Origin: an uncultured Porphyromonadaceae bacterium
GTDB taxonomy: Bacteria; Bacteroidota; Bacteroidia; Bacteroidales; Muribaculaceae
Length of the DNA stretch: 64,000 nucleotides
NCBI GenBank assembly: GCA_948467675.1
Contig: CAOKFI010000005.1
Span: 30,604-94,603 of the forward strand
Direction: 5' to 3'
Shown: positions 26,791-34,632 of the stretch, one piece after another
How positions within the stretch are numbered: the stretch's first letter is position 1
How the letters are laid out: each line of letters opens with the position of its first letter
The notes under the pieces: model-generated
Database searches by the model: none
Told to the model about the DNA's origin: nothing
What the model saw: only the letters and a program-made list of their open reading frames with translations
Position numbers and translations under genes: made by a program

Positions 26791-27939
26791 ATGAAAAGTA
26801 ACTTAACAGAGAAAATGGATATGACTGACCGCAATTATGACATGAATGATACCGAAGACGAGGGCATAGACATTGTGGATATGGCCAAACGTCTTTGGGC
26901 GGAGCGCCGGATGATATTCAAATGGGCCGGAATCGCTGTTGTCGTGGCGTTGGTGGTCGGTTTCAGTATCCCGAAAGAATATACCGTGACAGTGAAACTC
27001 GCACCGGAGAGTTCGGAGGGCGGTTCGAAAATGGGCGGTCTCGGAGGTCTTGCCTCTATGGCCGGAATCAATCTCGGCAATGGCGGAGGCGCGGATGCCG
27101 TGTATCCGGATCTGTATCCGGATATCGTAAGTTCGGTGCCTTTTGCCGTGAAACTTTTCGATGTCCATGTGACAGACAAGGCCGGCAAGATGGATATGCG
27201 TCTATACGATTATGTAGACGAGGAGATAAAATCGCCGTGGTGGAGCAGTGTGACAGCGCTTCCCGGTGCCGCAATAGGCGGACTGATGAGTCTGATCCGT
27301 TCTGACGAGGAATCCGTCGGCAGCGAAGGTGTGGATCCGTTCCGTCTATCGAAGGACGAGAACAATATCGTCATGGCGCTTAATGACCGTATAGGCGTGA
27401 ATGTAGACTCCAAAACATCGGTGATAACGATATCCGCGACTATGCAGGATCCGGTAGTGGCTGCTATGGTTGCTGATTCGGTCGCAGCCAATCTGCGGGA
27501 GTTTATTACGGAATACCGTACGAACAAGGCCCGTCAGGATCTGGCATATACCCAGACTCTGTTCGATGAGGCTCAGGCTGATTATTTCTCGGCACAGGCA
27601 CGCTATGCCAAGTATCTCGATGCGAACCATGGCATAGTGCTTCGTTCGGTACGCACCGAGGAGGAGCGTCTGCAGAATGAGATGAATCTCGCTTATTCCC
27701 TATACAGCCAGGTGGCGCAGCAGTTGCAGTTGGCAAAGGCTAAAATCCAGGAGAACACACCGGTCTATGCGGTGTTGCAGCCTGCCACCGTGCCGTTGAG
27801 AGCTTCCAAGCCGTCGAAAGTGATGATCCTTATAGGATTCGTTTTCCTTGCCGTAGCGGGATGTTCGGCGTGGATACTGTTCGGCCGTGATATGTTGGCA
27901 CAATTCCGTAGCGGGATAACAGAAACATCCGGGAACTAA
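26791..27939 (+). CDS. Wzz-type chain-length/polysaccharide co-polymerase, kinase-less
   Basis: A 382-residue inner membrane protein with the Wzz topology. A short cytoplasmic N-terminus (DEGIDIVDMAKRLWAERRMI) leads to a first membrane helix at about 45-62 (WAGIAVVVALVVGFSIP). A large periplasmic domain contains a coiled coil (DLAYTQTLFDEAQADYFSAQ, ERLQNEMNLAYSLYSQVAQQ) and the PATVPLRASKPSK segment that precedes the second helix (VMILIGFVFLAVAGCSAWIL). No BY-kinase domain follows, so phosphorylation control must come from elsewhere if it exists. ATG 26791 is used in place of TTG 26782. With the SLBB protein it should span the envelope for surface polysaccharide export, yet no glycosyltransferases are encoded nearby. 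Confidence 0.9.
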   Translation: MKSNLTEKMDMTDRNYDMNDTEDEGIDIVDMAKRLWAERRMIFKWAGIAVVVALVVGFSIPKEYTVTVKLAPESSEGGSKMGGLGGLASMAGINLGNGGGADAVYPDLYPDIVSSVPFAVKLFDVHVTDKAGKMDMRLYDYVDEEIKSPWWSSVTALPGAAIGGLMSLIRSDEESVGSEGVDPFRLSKDENNIVMALNDRIGVNVDSKTSVITISATMQDPVVAAMVADSVAANLREFITEYRTNKARQDLAYTQTLFDEAQADYFSAQARYAKYLDANHGIVLRSVRTEEERLQNEMNLAYSLYSQVAQQLQLAKAKIQENTPVYAVLQPATVPLRASKPSKVMILIGFVFLAVAGCSAWILFGRDMLAQFRSGITETSGN

Positions 27940-27952
27940 GACATAACCTGCA

Positions 27953-28011
27953 AATACGATAACAGCCCTGAGGCAAATTCTCCTCAGGGCTGTTATCGTA
28001 TTATATAATTT
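27953..28011 (+). terminator. Strong terminator after the polysaccharide export pair
   Basis: AATACGATAACAGCCCTGAGG (27953-27973) is followed by its exact reverse complement (27982-28002), giving a 21-bp perfect stem with an eight-base loop. An AT-rich tail with a short T run (28009-28012) follows; it overlaps the next promoter. Confidence 0.8.
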
Positions 28012-28039
28012 TGCCATAAATGTTTTTGTAGTAAATTTG
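28010..28039 (+). promoter_or_regulatory. Promoter of the DUF5106-like lipoprotein gene
   Basis: TTTG (28010-28013), 18 bases, TAAATTTG (28032-28039). The start codon ATG begins at 28044, about where transcription should begin, so the messenger would have almost no leader. Confidence 0.75.
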
Positions 28040-28043
28040 CGTT

Positions 28044-29018
28044 ATGAACAGATTGGTTATCATACTTGCAACGACACTTCTCGCATGCGGCGATGCCGGT
28101 ACCAGCCGTGCCGGTTCGGCAGTTTCACATACAGAATCGACAGAGGCTGCGGTAATGGTGGCGGCCAAGGCTCAAGCCGATGAACTGCCTCTGCCGGATG
28201 TGCCGTCGTCGTTAAGAAGTCCGGAGGAGCGTGCGGCTTATATACTCGGACATTTCTGGGACGGTATGGTATGGAGCGACACGCTGCGCAGTCACGATAC
28301 CGACTTCATGGAGCAGAATATGGTCAATTTCATCAATCTGTTCCAATACACTGATACGGCATCGATAAATGCAGCTGTGGCGACGATGATGAATGGCGCG
28401 GCCGCGGTTCCGTCGTCGTATATGAAGGTGATGGATGTTGCGGAGAAATATCTGTATGATCCGAACTCACCCATGCTCGACGAGGAGTATTACAGACTGT
28501 TTCTCGCTCAGGCTCTCGGAGGATCCGTACTCTCCGATGTGGAGAAGACGCGATACCGTTTTCAAGAGTCGGAACTGTCGAAAAACAGGCGTGGCAGCAA
28601 GGGTGCCGATTTCAGTTATATCGATGTGTCAGGACACCGGGGAACGCTCTACGGATTCGGCGATAAAGGAGCTATGAAACTGGTGATATTCTATGATCCG
28701 GAATGTGAGAACTGTGCCGAGATCATAGCCTGGCTGAGCCATGATCCCCGTGTGCGCGACATGGTAGACGGAGGGCGTCTGAGCATACTCGGCATATATC
28801 CCGACGGCGATATGGACGAGTGGGAAAAGGGGAAATCCAAACTTCCGAAGGATTGGACAAACGGGTATTCTCCTGACGGAGATGTAGTGGAACGTGAGAT
28901 CTATTATCTGCGAGCCACCCCTACGATATATCTCTTTACACCTGAGAATGTGGTTGCGGGTAAGGATCTTACGGCACCACAGCTTGATGCGTGGCTGTCG
29001 TCGGCTGCTGTCCGGTAA
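28044..29018 (+). CDS. DUF5106-like lipoprotein with thioredoxin-like domain
   Basis: A 324-residue lipoprotein (MNRLVIILATTLLACG, Cys15). The N-terminal half, from about 50 to 165, is helical with the pattern EERAAYILGHFWDGMVWSDT seen in DUF5106 proteins. The C-terminal half is a thioredoxin-like fold beginning near FSYIDVSGHRGTLYGFGDKG, with an active-site-like CENC (in FYDPECENCAEI) and a cis-proline-like TPTIYLFTPEN. A disulfide or redox role in the periplasm or at the outer membrane is plausible from the CxxC but is not shown. The gene stands alone between a strong terminator and the pilus promoter region. The promoter sits so close to the ATG that the transcript may be leaderless. Confidence 0.75.
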   Translation: MNRLVIILATTLLACGDAGTSRAGSAVSHTESTEAAVMVAAKAQADELPLPDVPSSLRSPEERAAYILGHFWDGMVWSDTLRSHDTDFMEQNMVNFINLFQYTDTASINAAVATMMNGAAAVPSSYMKVMDVAEKYLYDPNSPMLDEEYYRLFLAQALGGSVLSDVEKTRYRFQESELSKNRRGSKGADFSYIDVSGHRGTLYGFGDKGAMKLVIFYDPECENCAEIIAWLSHDPRVRDMVDGGRLSILGIYPDGDMDEWEKGKSKLPKDWTNGYSPDGDVVEREIYYLRATPTIYLFTPENVVAGKDLTAPQLDAWLSSAAVR

Positions 29019-29222
29019 GTGTTGCCGGATGATTAAACGGACACAAGCTGGTGTGAACACATAGCACGAGAACCATCGTATTGTACTGCGACATGGCGGG
29101 CGTGGCGGGTTTCGCCCCCCCCTCAAAGAGCCGCAGAAAAACGCCGCCTATCGGTTGAGCTATTGGCGGATGCACCCCGGTGTATCCCTGCAAATCAGCA
29201 TGTCCGGGAATTCACGAAACGA
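29019..29222. other. Intergenic stretch before the pilus promoter, no gene seen
   Basis: This GC-rich stretch holds an 8-C run (29115-29122) and a loose CCGCC/GGCGG hairpin (about 29144-29169) that could help end the preceding transcript, but it lacks a T tail. A minus-strand open frame spans it (28969-29193), yet it runs into the neighbouring gene and has no family signature, so it is not called. Confidence 0.4.
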
Positions 29223-29306
29223 GTTAAATGTGTTAAAGTAGGTTAAACGGGGGGGGGGGTAATTTGTAGATCTAACTATATATTACTATATATTACTATA
29301 TATTTG
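29223..29306 (+). promoter_or_regulatory. Repeat-rich promoter region of the pilus operon
   Basis: Four elements follow one another. GTTAAA occurs three times on the same face (29223, 29232, 29242). A run of 11 G's lies at 29249-29259. A TTTG box is at 29263-29266. Finally TATATTTG (29299-29306) matches the -7 box. The two boxes are 32 bases apart, well beyond the usual 19-20, because three copies of a 10-bp repeat lie between them; losing one copy would leave 22. The leader to the first pilus gene would be about 145 bases and contains a TAGCAT/ATGCTA hairpin (about 29315-29329). Confidence 0.55.
29275..29304 (+). repeat. Three tandem copies of ACTATATATT
   Basis: Exact 10-bp units at 29275-29284, 29285-29294 and 29295-29304; the last runs into the -7 box. 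The unit is about one helical turn, so a change in copy number would alter spacing while keeping the helical face roughly constant. Confidence 0.9.
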
Positions 29307-29457
29307 CGTCCTAATAGCATCTGATGCTAAGTGGGCGTATTGAAATAACAGTGAAAAACACAGAATAATCTGTTGCTGATTTATTACGGTACGGCTATAA
29401 AACCAATAGGAATAACAATAAACTGATCTAAACACATTTAATATTCACTTTATAGTA

Positions 29458-30045
29458 ATGAAATCAAAGCCGATCATCGCCGGTCTACTTTTGATTGTGT
29501 TTTTGGGACTGCATACGTCAGCTCGTGATGTCGCTATAAAAACCAATCTTCTATATGATGCCACACTGACCGCCAATCTCGGAGCCGAGTTTGCGGTAGC
29601 ACCCCGATGGTCTGTCGACATATCGGGCAACTACAACGGCTGGAGCTTTTCTGACGGCAAGAGGTGGAAGCACTGGTTTGTGCAGCCCGAGGGCCGCTAT
29701 TGGTTCTGTGAGGCTATAGGTGGACATTTTGCGGGTTTTCATCTGCTTGGCGGACAGTATAATATAGGTCATGTCGATCTGCCTTTCAGTTTTCTCGGGA
29801 CACACTTTTCCAAGCTGGAGCACAACCGTTATCAGGGCTGGTTTGCAGGTGCTGGCATAGCCTACGGTTATTCATGGATACTCGGACGCCACTGGAATAT
29901 CGAAGCTGAGATCGGTATAGGATGGACCCATACGCGCTATGATGTGTTCGAATGCGCCGGATGCGGTCGCAAGACTGAGGAAGGGCGTCATCACAATTAT
30001 GTAGGGCCGACCAAGGCGGCAGTCAATCTTGTATATGTGTTCTAA
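29458..30045 (+). CDS. DUF3575 outer membrane protein of the pilus operon
   Basis: A 195-residue protein with signal peptide (MKSKPIIAGLLLIVFLGLHTSA) and a small beta-barrel-like body: VAIKTNLLYDATLTANLGAE is the opening signature of DUF3575, followed by WSVDISGNYNGWSFSDGKRW, then RYWFCEAIGGHFAGFHLLGG, and a C-terminal strand ending LVYVF. DUF3575 genes regularly begin FimA/Mfa-type pilus operons in Bacteroidetes, next to DUF3868 genes as here (12 bases downstream). It may assist assembly or anchoring at the outer membrane; this is inferred from context. It contains a CAGC pair late in the chain (ECAGCGRKTEE) of unknown meaning. Confidence 0.85.
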   Translation: MKSKPIIAGLLLIVFLGLHTSARDVAIKTNLLYDATLTANLGAEFAVAPRWSVDISGNYNGWSFSDGKRWKHWFVQPEGRYWFCEAIGGHFAGFHLLGGQYNIGHVDLPFSFLGTHFSKLEHNRYQGWFAGAGIAYGYSWILGRHWNIEAEIGIGWTHTRYDVFECAGCGRKTEEGRHHNYVGPTKAAVNLVYVF

Positions 30046-30057
30046 GCCGGTGCAAAA

Positions 30058-31476
30058 ATGAGAAAAATACTATCAACAGCAATGATATCGGCGTTGGCTC
30101 TGAACGGCAGCGCCTACAGTGAGGTCGATCTTGCAGGCGGCGGGATCCGTATGGAGAACATCTCTGTGGAAAAGTCGGAACGCACACTTTTCGTGAAGAT
30201 GGATATAGATGTGTCGGGACTTAAAGTCAAGTCCAACCAGGAGGTATGGATGCGTCCGTCGCTCACGTCGGTGGACGATACTCTCCGTCTTCCGTCGGTG
30301 ATGCTCGCTGGGCGTAACCGATATTTCCAGGCCGGCCGTCATGGAGTGGCGTCGGATTCGATACTGCTTTACCGTGCCGGAAATCAGACGGTGATCCCTT
30401 ATAATGCAGTAGTGTCTTACGAGGAATGGATGGAGAGCGCTACGCTTTCCGTAGACCGTGAACTTCGCGGCTGCTGCTCAAGCGGTATTGACCGTTCGTC
30501 GGATCTGCTCGCCACACTCGACTTCCGCCCAAGAGTCTATGAGACAGCGATGGTCTATGCCACACCTGCTGTCGAGACCGTCAAGACCCGCGAGGTCAGC
30601 GGTCAGGCCTATATCGACTTTCCTGTGAACCGGACTGAAATATATCCCGACTACAGGCGCAATCCTGTAGAGCTTGACAAGATACGCCGTACCATCGATG
30701 TGATACGCAATGACAGCGATACACGTATCACATCGCTGTCGATCAAAGGCTATGCCTCGCCCGAAGGATCTTATGCCAACAACGAGCGCCTGGCCAAGGG
30801 GCGTACAGACGCGCTGGCCGGATATGTAGACGGGCTCTATGAGTTTCCGTCAGGGCTGATCTCGACTTCATGGGAGGCCGAGGACTGGGACGGCCTGCGC
30901 AAGTATGTCGAGGGTTCCGGTCTCGAGGGGCGTGACGGTATTCTTGCAATAATAGACAGCAGTCTTGCTCCCGATGCCCGAGAGCGGAAACTGAAGACTT
31001 CGTATCCCGGACAGTATAAATTTCTGCTCGAGAATGTATATTCCGGACTGCGCCACTCGGACTATCGGGTAGAATATGTGATCCGCTCATATACCGATGT
31101 TGACGAGATCGCATCGGTAATGCGCACTTCTCCGCAGAAACTGAGTCTGCACGAACTGTTCGTGCTCGCGCAGAGCCTCGAACCCGGGTCAGACGCTTAC
31201 AATGAAGTGTTTGAAGTGGCCGTGAGAATGTATCCCGATTCGGAACTGGCCAATCTGAATGCCGCCAGTACCGCATTGCTGCGGCGTGATACCGCAGCAG
31301 CGGCACGCTATCTGTCCAGAGCCGGGGACTCTCCGCAGGCCACATATACCCGCGGCGTATGTGCGGCTATCGACGGCGATCACGATACGGCTCAGCGCCT
31401 TCTGACCAGCGCACAGGCAGCCGGGGTGGCCGAGGCAGCTGCGGCTCTCGCCGAACTGGAACGTGTGAGCCGGTAA
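30058..31476 (+). CDS. DUF3868/OmpA-like protein of the pilus operon
   Basis: A 472-residue periplasmic or outer membrane protein with signal peptide (about 1-20). The N-terminal DUF3868-like domain (about 25-160) is beta-rich. From about 180 an OmpA-like module appears: YIDFPVNRTEIYPDYRRNPV, then SLSIKGYASPEGSYANNERL, the usual place of peptidoglycan binding. The C-terminal 120 residues are helical and TPR-like (EVAVRMYPDSELANLNAAST, ATYTRGVCAAIDGDHDTAQR). The layout and several motifs match the lipoprotein at 46223-47908, so the two are paralogues. The gene follows the DUF3575 gene by 12 bases. It probably ties the pilus machinery to the cell wall. Confidence 0.82.
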   Translation: MRKILSTAMISALALNGSAYSEVDLAGGGIRMENISVEKSERTLFVKMDIDVSGLKVKSNQEVWMRPSLTSVDDTLRLPSVMLAGRNRYFQAGRHGVASDSILLYRAGNQTVIPYNAVVSYEEWMESATLSVDRELRGCCSSGIDRSSDLLATLDFRPRVYETAMVYATPAVETVKTREVSGQAYIDFPVNRTEIYPDYRRNPVELDKIRRTIDVIRNDSDTRITSLSIKGYASPEGSYANNERLAKGRTDALAGYVDGLYEFPSGLISTSWEAEDWDGLRKYVEGSGLEGRDGILAIIDSSLAPDARERKLKTSYPGQYKFLLENVYSGLRHSDYRVEYVIRSYTDVDEIASVMRTSPQKLSLHELFVLAQSLEPGSDAYNEVFEVAVRMYPDSELANLNAASTALLRRDTAAAARYLSRAGDSPQATYTRGVCAAIDGDHDTAQRLLTSAQAAGVAEAAAALAELERVSR

Positions 31477-31534
31477 ACTCAGCGACAACAAAACAACAAA
31501 ATACAAACCAATCAATTCACTAAAAAACATCATC

Positions 31535-33280
31535 ATGATGAAACATTCCAAACTGTACATCGGCCTCGCCGCATGCTCAGCTCTCACTATGGGGCTGACA
31601 GGATGCTCGCAGGACGAAATCTCCATGGAGAACACGCAACCGATTGTCACCGAGGAGACATCCAAGTCGTATGTGACGGTAAATATCGCATCGCCTAAAG
31701 GCGGTTTCAACGGCCGCGCGATGGGTGATAACGGCGATAACTTCGATAACGGTTATGCCTCCGAGGGTGCTATCAGCAATGTTCTTCTGGTATTTTACGA
31801 TGCATCCGGCAGGGCTGTCATATCCTCGCCCCTTACACTTGGCGACAAAACAGATCAGACAGGAGATCCGTCGGTAGAGACAATCTATTCCGCCAAAGTG
31901 GAACTGTCGTTGGCTGTAGGCACGAATATGCCGACCCAGGTAGTGGCTTTTGTCAATCCGCAGAAGGAAAGCGACCAGCTGGTATCATTGTCGGAACTCG
32001 AGGGTCTGTTCCGCAAGGACTGGGTGAAATCCGTAACCTCCGGCGGAGTGATAACGAAATACTTTACAATGAATAACTCCGTGTACTACAAGAATGGGGT
32101 AAAGACTTATGCGTCGCCACTCGAAAGCAACGTCTCCGGCGAGAAAAACCAGTTCGAGGCTACTATTTATGTAGAGCGTCTTGCTGCCAAAGTAGAGGTG
32201 GCGAAAGCCGCTACGGAAAATTTCGTGCAACCGGTAGAAGTAGGTACACAGAAACTTACGTTCGTGCCTGAGAAATGGGCTCTTACAGCTACTGAGAACG
32301 AGACATATCTTATCAAGAATATGCCTGCTGCCGCTCCAGATGCGAGCACTCTGCCTTGGACATACAATGATGACGTGAACTTCCGTTCGTACTGGGCTGT
32401 GTCGAAGCATTACGACGAGGCTTCGAACTTCCCGATGTCGGGCTGCGATGTTGAGGATCCCGCCAATGAATATCATCTTCATTACCTGAGCTATAATGAA
32501 GTGAACAGCCTTGGCATACAGTTCGGCAATACCGGCGAAGGAAACCAGATGTATTGTATGGAAAATACAGGCCGCGGTTCAAAGTGGAACAATGCCGGCA
32601 GCAGCTACAACCAGTATGCGACTGCAACTTCGGTTCTTATCACAGGCCACTATGAGGTGACTGATGCCGACGGCACTACAGCCGATTTCGGTACCGACGG
32701 ATTCTACATCTACAACAACCGCGCCAGCAACAAGGCCGATCTTATCGCAGCTATGGCCGGTGGTCAGGATCGTGTGACTGATGCTGACGGCAATGCCATC
32801 ACGGACTATTCGAAATTTACAGTAGCGCATATTCACAAGTACAGCCGTCTGGGCGACACCAAGGTTCCGTCCGACCGCGTAGCGCTCCAGTTGGGCTCGG
32901 ATCTGAGCGGACTCTATTACAAGAAGGATGCCGACAGCGATCCTGTGGCTATAGCAGATGCCAACAAGGACGAAGTAAATACATGGCTTGCGGAATATGC
33001 CAACTCACTGGCCACTCATTTCGTAGGCAGCAAAGGATTTTTCTATGTGCCTATCGAGCATGTAGGACTGCAGAACAACGAGGTCATAACCGGTACCTAC
33101 GGTGTGGTCCGCAACCATTTCTACCGTATGACGATCAACAAGATCTCGACACTTGCAAACGGTATCCATGAACTTACCGATCCGCTGCTCCCCAACCCGA
33201 TACCCTCCGAGACCAAGTCGGTGGATATCACATTCAATGTAAATGCCTGGCATATAATGAGCCAGGGCGTAGATTTGTAA
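31535..33280 (+). CDS. Mfa1-family major fimbrial subunit
   Basis: A 581-residue pilin precursor. The lipobox LTGC (Cys24) agrees with the type V pathway, in which the pilin is exported as a lipoprotein, cleaved by an Arg-specific peptidase at the surface, and polymerised by strand exchange. The N-terminal domain starts SKSYVTVNIASPKGGFNGRA and includes NVLLVFYDASGRAV and TQVVAFVNP. A possible cleavage arginine is in GFNGRAMGDN. The second domain carries YVERLAAKVEVAKAA, and the C-terminus has YGVVRNHFYRMTINKI and ITFNVNAWHIMSQGVDL, the standard Mfa1 ending. A GC-rich hairpin follows the gene (33336-33374), which may protect the pilin message. Confidence 0.92.
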   Translation: MMKHSKLYIGLAACSALTMGLTGCSQDEISMENTQPIVTEETSKSYVTVNIASPKGGFNGRAMGDNGDNFDNGYASEGAISNVLLVFYDASGRAVISSPLTLGDKTDQTGDPSVETIYSAKVELSLAVGTNMPTQVVAFVNPQKESDQLVSLSELEGLFRKDWVKSVTSGGVITKYFTMNNSVYYKNGVKTYASPLESNVSGEKNQFEATIYVERLAAKVEVAKAATENFVQPVEVGTQKLTFVPEKWALTATENETYLIKNMPAAAPDASTLPWTYNDDVNFRSYWAVSKHYDEASNFPMSGCDVEDPANEYHLHYLSYNEVNSLGIQFGNTGEGNQMYCMENTGRGSKWNNAGSSYNQYATATSVLITGHYEVTDADGTTADFGTDGFYIYNNRASNKADLIAAMAGGQDRVTDADGNAITDYSKFTVAHIHKYSRLGDTKVPSDRVALQLGSDLSGLYYKKDADSDPVAIADANKDEVNTWLAEYANSLATHFVGSKGFFYVPIEHVGLQNNEVITGTYGVVRNHFYRMTINKISTLANGIHELTDPLLPNPIPSETKSVDITFNVNAWHIMSQGVDL

Positions 33281-33335
33281 ATCCCGACTCTGTGGGACAG
33301 TTGAGCAACAGTATCACTCTCCCATACCGGAAAGA

Positions 33336-33374
33336 ACGATGTGGTGTTCCCGCCACGGCGGGGCGCCGCATCGT
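33336..33374 (+). promoter_or_regulatory. Long GC-rich hairpin after the major pilin gene
   Basis: ACGATGTGGTG (33336-33346) pairs along all 11 bases with CGCCGCATCGT (33364-33374, two G-U pairs), enclosing a CCCGCC/GGCGGG inner stem. A six-T run lies only at 33412-33417, so full termination directly after the hairpin is unlikely. Its place between the pilin and minor-subunit genes suggests a stabiliser or attenuator that sets subunit ratios. The 280-base gap holds no other feature. Confidence 0.65.
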
Positions 33375-33560
33375 CCGATACCGGTTCTGAAACCGACACT
33401 ATTTTTTAGAAAAAATAAAACCGCCAACGTAATCTCTCCGCAAGATATCGGCTGAGCGCCCGAACATGAAGCGCTTACAGGCATGAGGCCTATAAAAAAA
33501 CAGACTATGATACGCGGTACGATGATACCGCACAATATATAAATACTAACTGACATATTG

Positions 33561-34610
33561 ATGATATTTTCCAACATATTACGGTTTTGCTGTCCGGCAG
33601 TAGCTGTCGCTGCGGCTGCGGTGTCACTGATATCGTGCGATGCCATCTACGATGACGAAGGCGACTGCTCGGTGCGCTATGGCGTGAAATTCCGGTATGA
33701 CTATAACATGGTGGAGGCCGACGCGTTTGGCAGTTCTGTGGATGCCGTATCGCTCTATCTGTTTGATCCGACCGATGGGCATCTTGTGTGGTCCGGCACG
33801 GAGAGCGGAGACGCGCTGGCATCGGAAGGATGGGTAATGCCGGTGGATGTGGCTCCGGGATGCTATGATGCTATAGCGTGGGGCTACGGATATCGCGAGG
33901 ACGCATCGGGATTCAGTCTTGCCACAGAGGGCGAAGTGACTACCAAGTCCGACCTTATATGCAGAATGGCGCGGTCATCGGATGCTGCGGGAGTATCATA
34001 TTCCGACAGTGATCTGCACGAGCTGTATCACGTGGCTGTCGACGGGATTGAGTTCCCAGATACCTACGGCGATGTGACGCTTCCTCCACTGCGTATGACC
34101 AAGGACACCAATGTGATCCGTATCCTGCTCATGCATGTCGACGGATCACCTATGGAACAGGATGACTTCTTCGTTACCATAACCGACAACAACGGACTTC
34201 TGAACTATGACAACACACTTCTTCCAGACGAGACCATAACATACCGTCCATGGTCGCAGTTGTCGGTGGAGACAGCGAGGCCGGAACCTGAGAGCCGGGC
34301 TATAGTCTCGGCAAGCGGTCTGTTGGCGGAGATGACTGTGAGCCGTCTTATGGCCGATCACAATCCGGTACTTGCTGTGACCCACCGTGATGCGGACGGG
34401 TCGATGCGTGATGTATTGCGTATAAACCTCCGGGAATACGTGCTGATGGTCAAGGGCAATTATCACCGTCATTATACCGACCAGCAGTATCTCGACTATC
34501 AGGATGAATATGTGATGACCTTTTTTCTCAATGATGAGAACAGGTGGGATATCACACAAGGCATATATATCAACTCATGGCATGTAGTGCTCCAGTTTAC
34601 AGATATATAA
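33561..34610 (+). CDS. FimB/Mfa2-family fimbrial anchor subunit
   Basis: A 349-residue lipoprotein (VSLISC, cysteine at about residue 26). The signature GDCSVRYGVKFRYDYNMVEA followed by DAVSLYLFDPTDGHLVWSG is that of the FimB/Mfa2 family, the anchors that hold FimA or Mfa1 fibres to the outer membrane and limit their length. A second domain carries VRILLMHVDGSPMEQDDF-type strands and the C-terminus ends DITQGIYINSWHVVLQFTDI. ATG 33561 is chosen over the TTG immediately before it. It sits 280 bases downstream of the pilin gene with the hairpin in between, and 22 bases upstream of the next subunit gene. Confidence 0.87.
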   Translation: MIFSNILRFCCPAVAVAAAAVSLISCDAIYDDEGDCSVRYGVKFRYDYNMVEADAFGSSVDAVSLYLFDPTDGHLVWSGTESGDALASEGWVMPVDVAPGCYDAIAWGYGYREDASGFSLATEGEVTTKSDLICRMARSSDAAGVSYSDSDLHELYHVAVDGIEFPDTYGDVTLPPLRMTKDTNVIRILLMHVDGSPMEQDDFFVTITDNNGLLNYDNTLLPDETITYRPWSQLSVETARPEPESRAIVSASGLLAEMTVSRLMADHNPVLAVTHRDADGSMRDVLRINLREYVLMVKGNYHRHYTDQQYLDYQDEYVMTFFLNDENRWDITQGIYINSWHVVLQFTDI

Positions 34611-34632
34611 ACATCGGGAGGAACTGTTGATA

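Noticed and set aside
29115..29122. 8-C run as a second slippage site
   Set aside because: Shorter than the 11-G run and about 150 bases from the candidate promoter box, so no link to expression can be argued.
28969..29193. 74-codon minus-strand frame at the end of the DUF5106-like gene
   Set aside because: Overlaps the coding end of the neighbour, has no promoter and no recognisable motif.
29275..29304. CRISPR-like array
   Set aside because: The units are 10 bp and contiguous without spacers; no cas genes are in the window.
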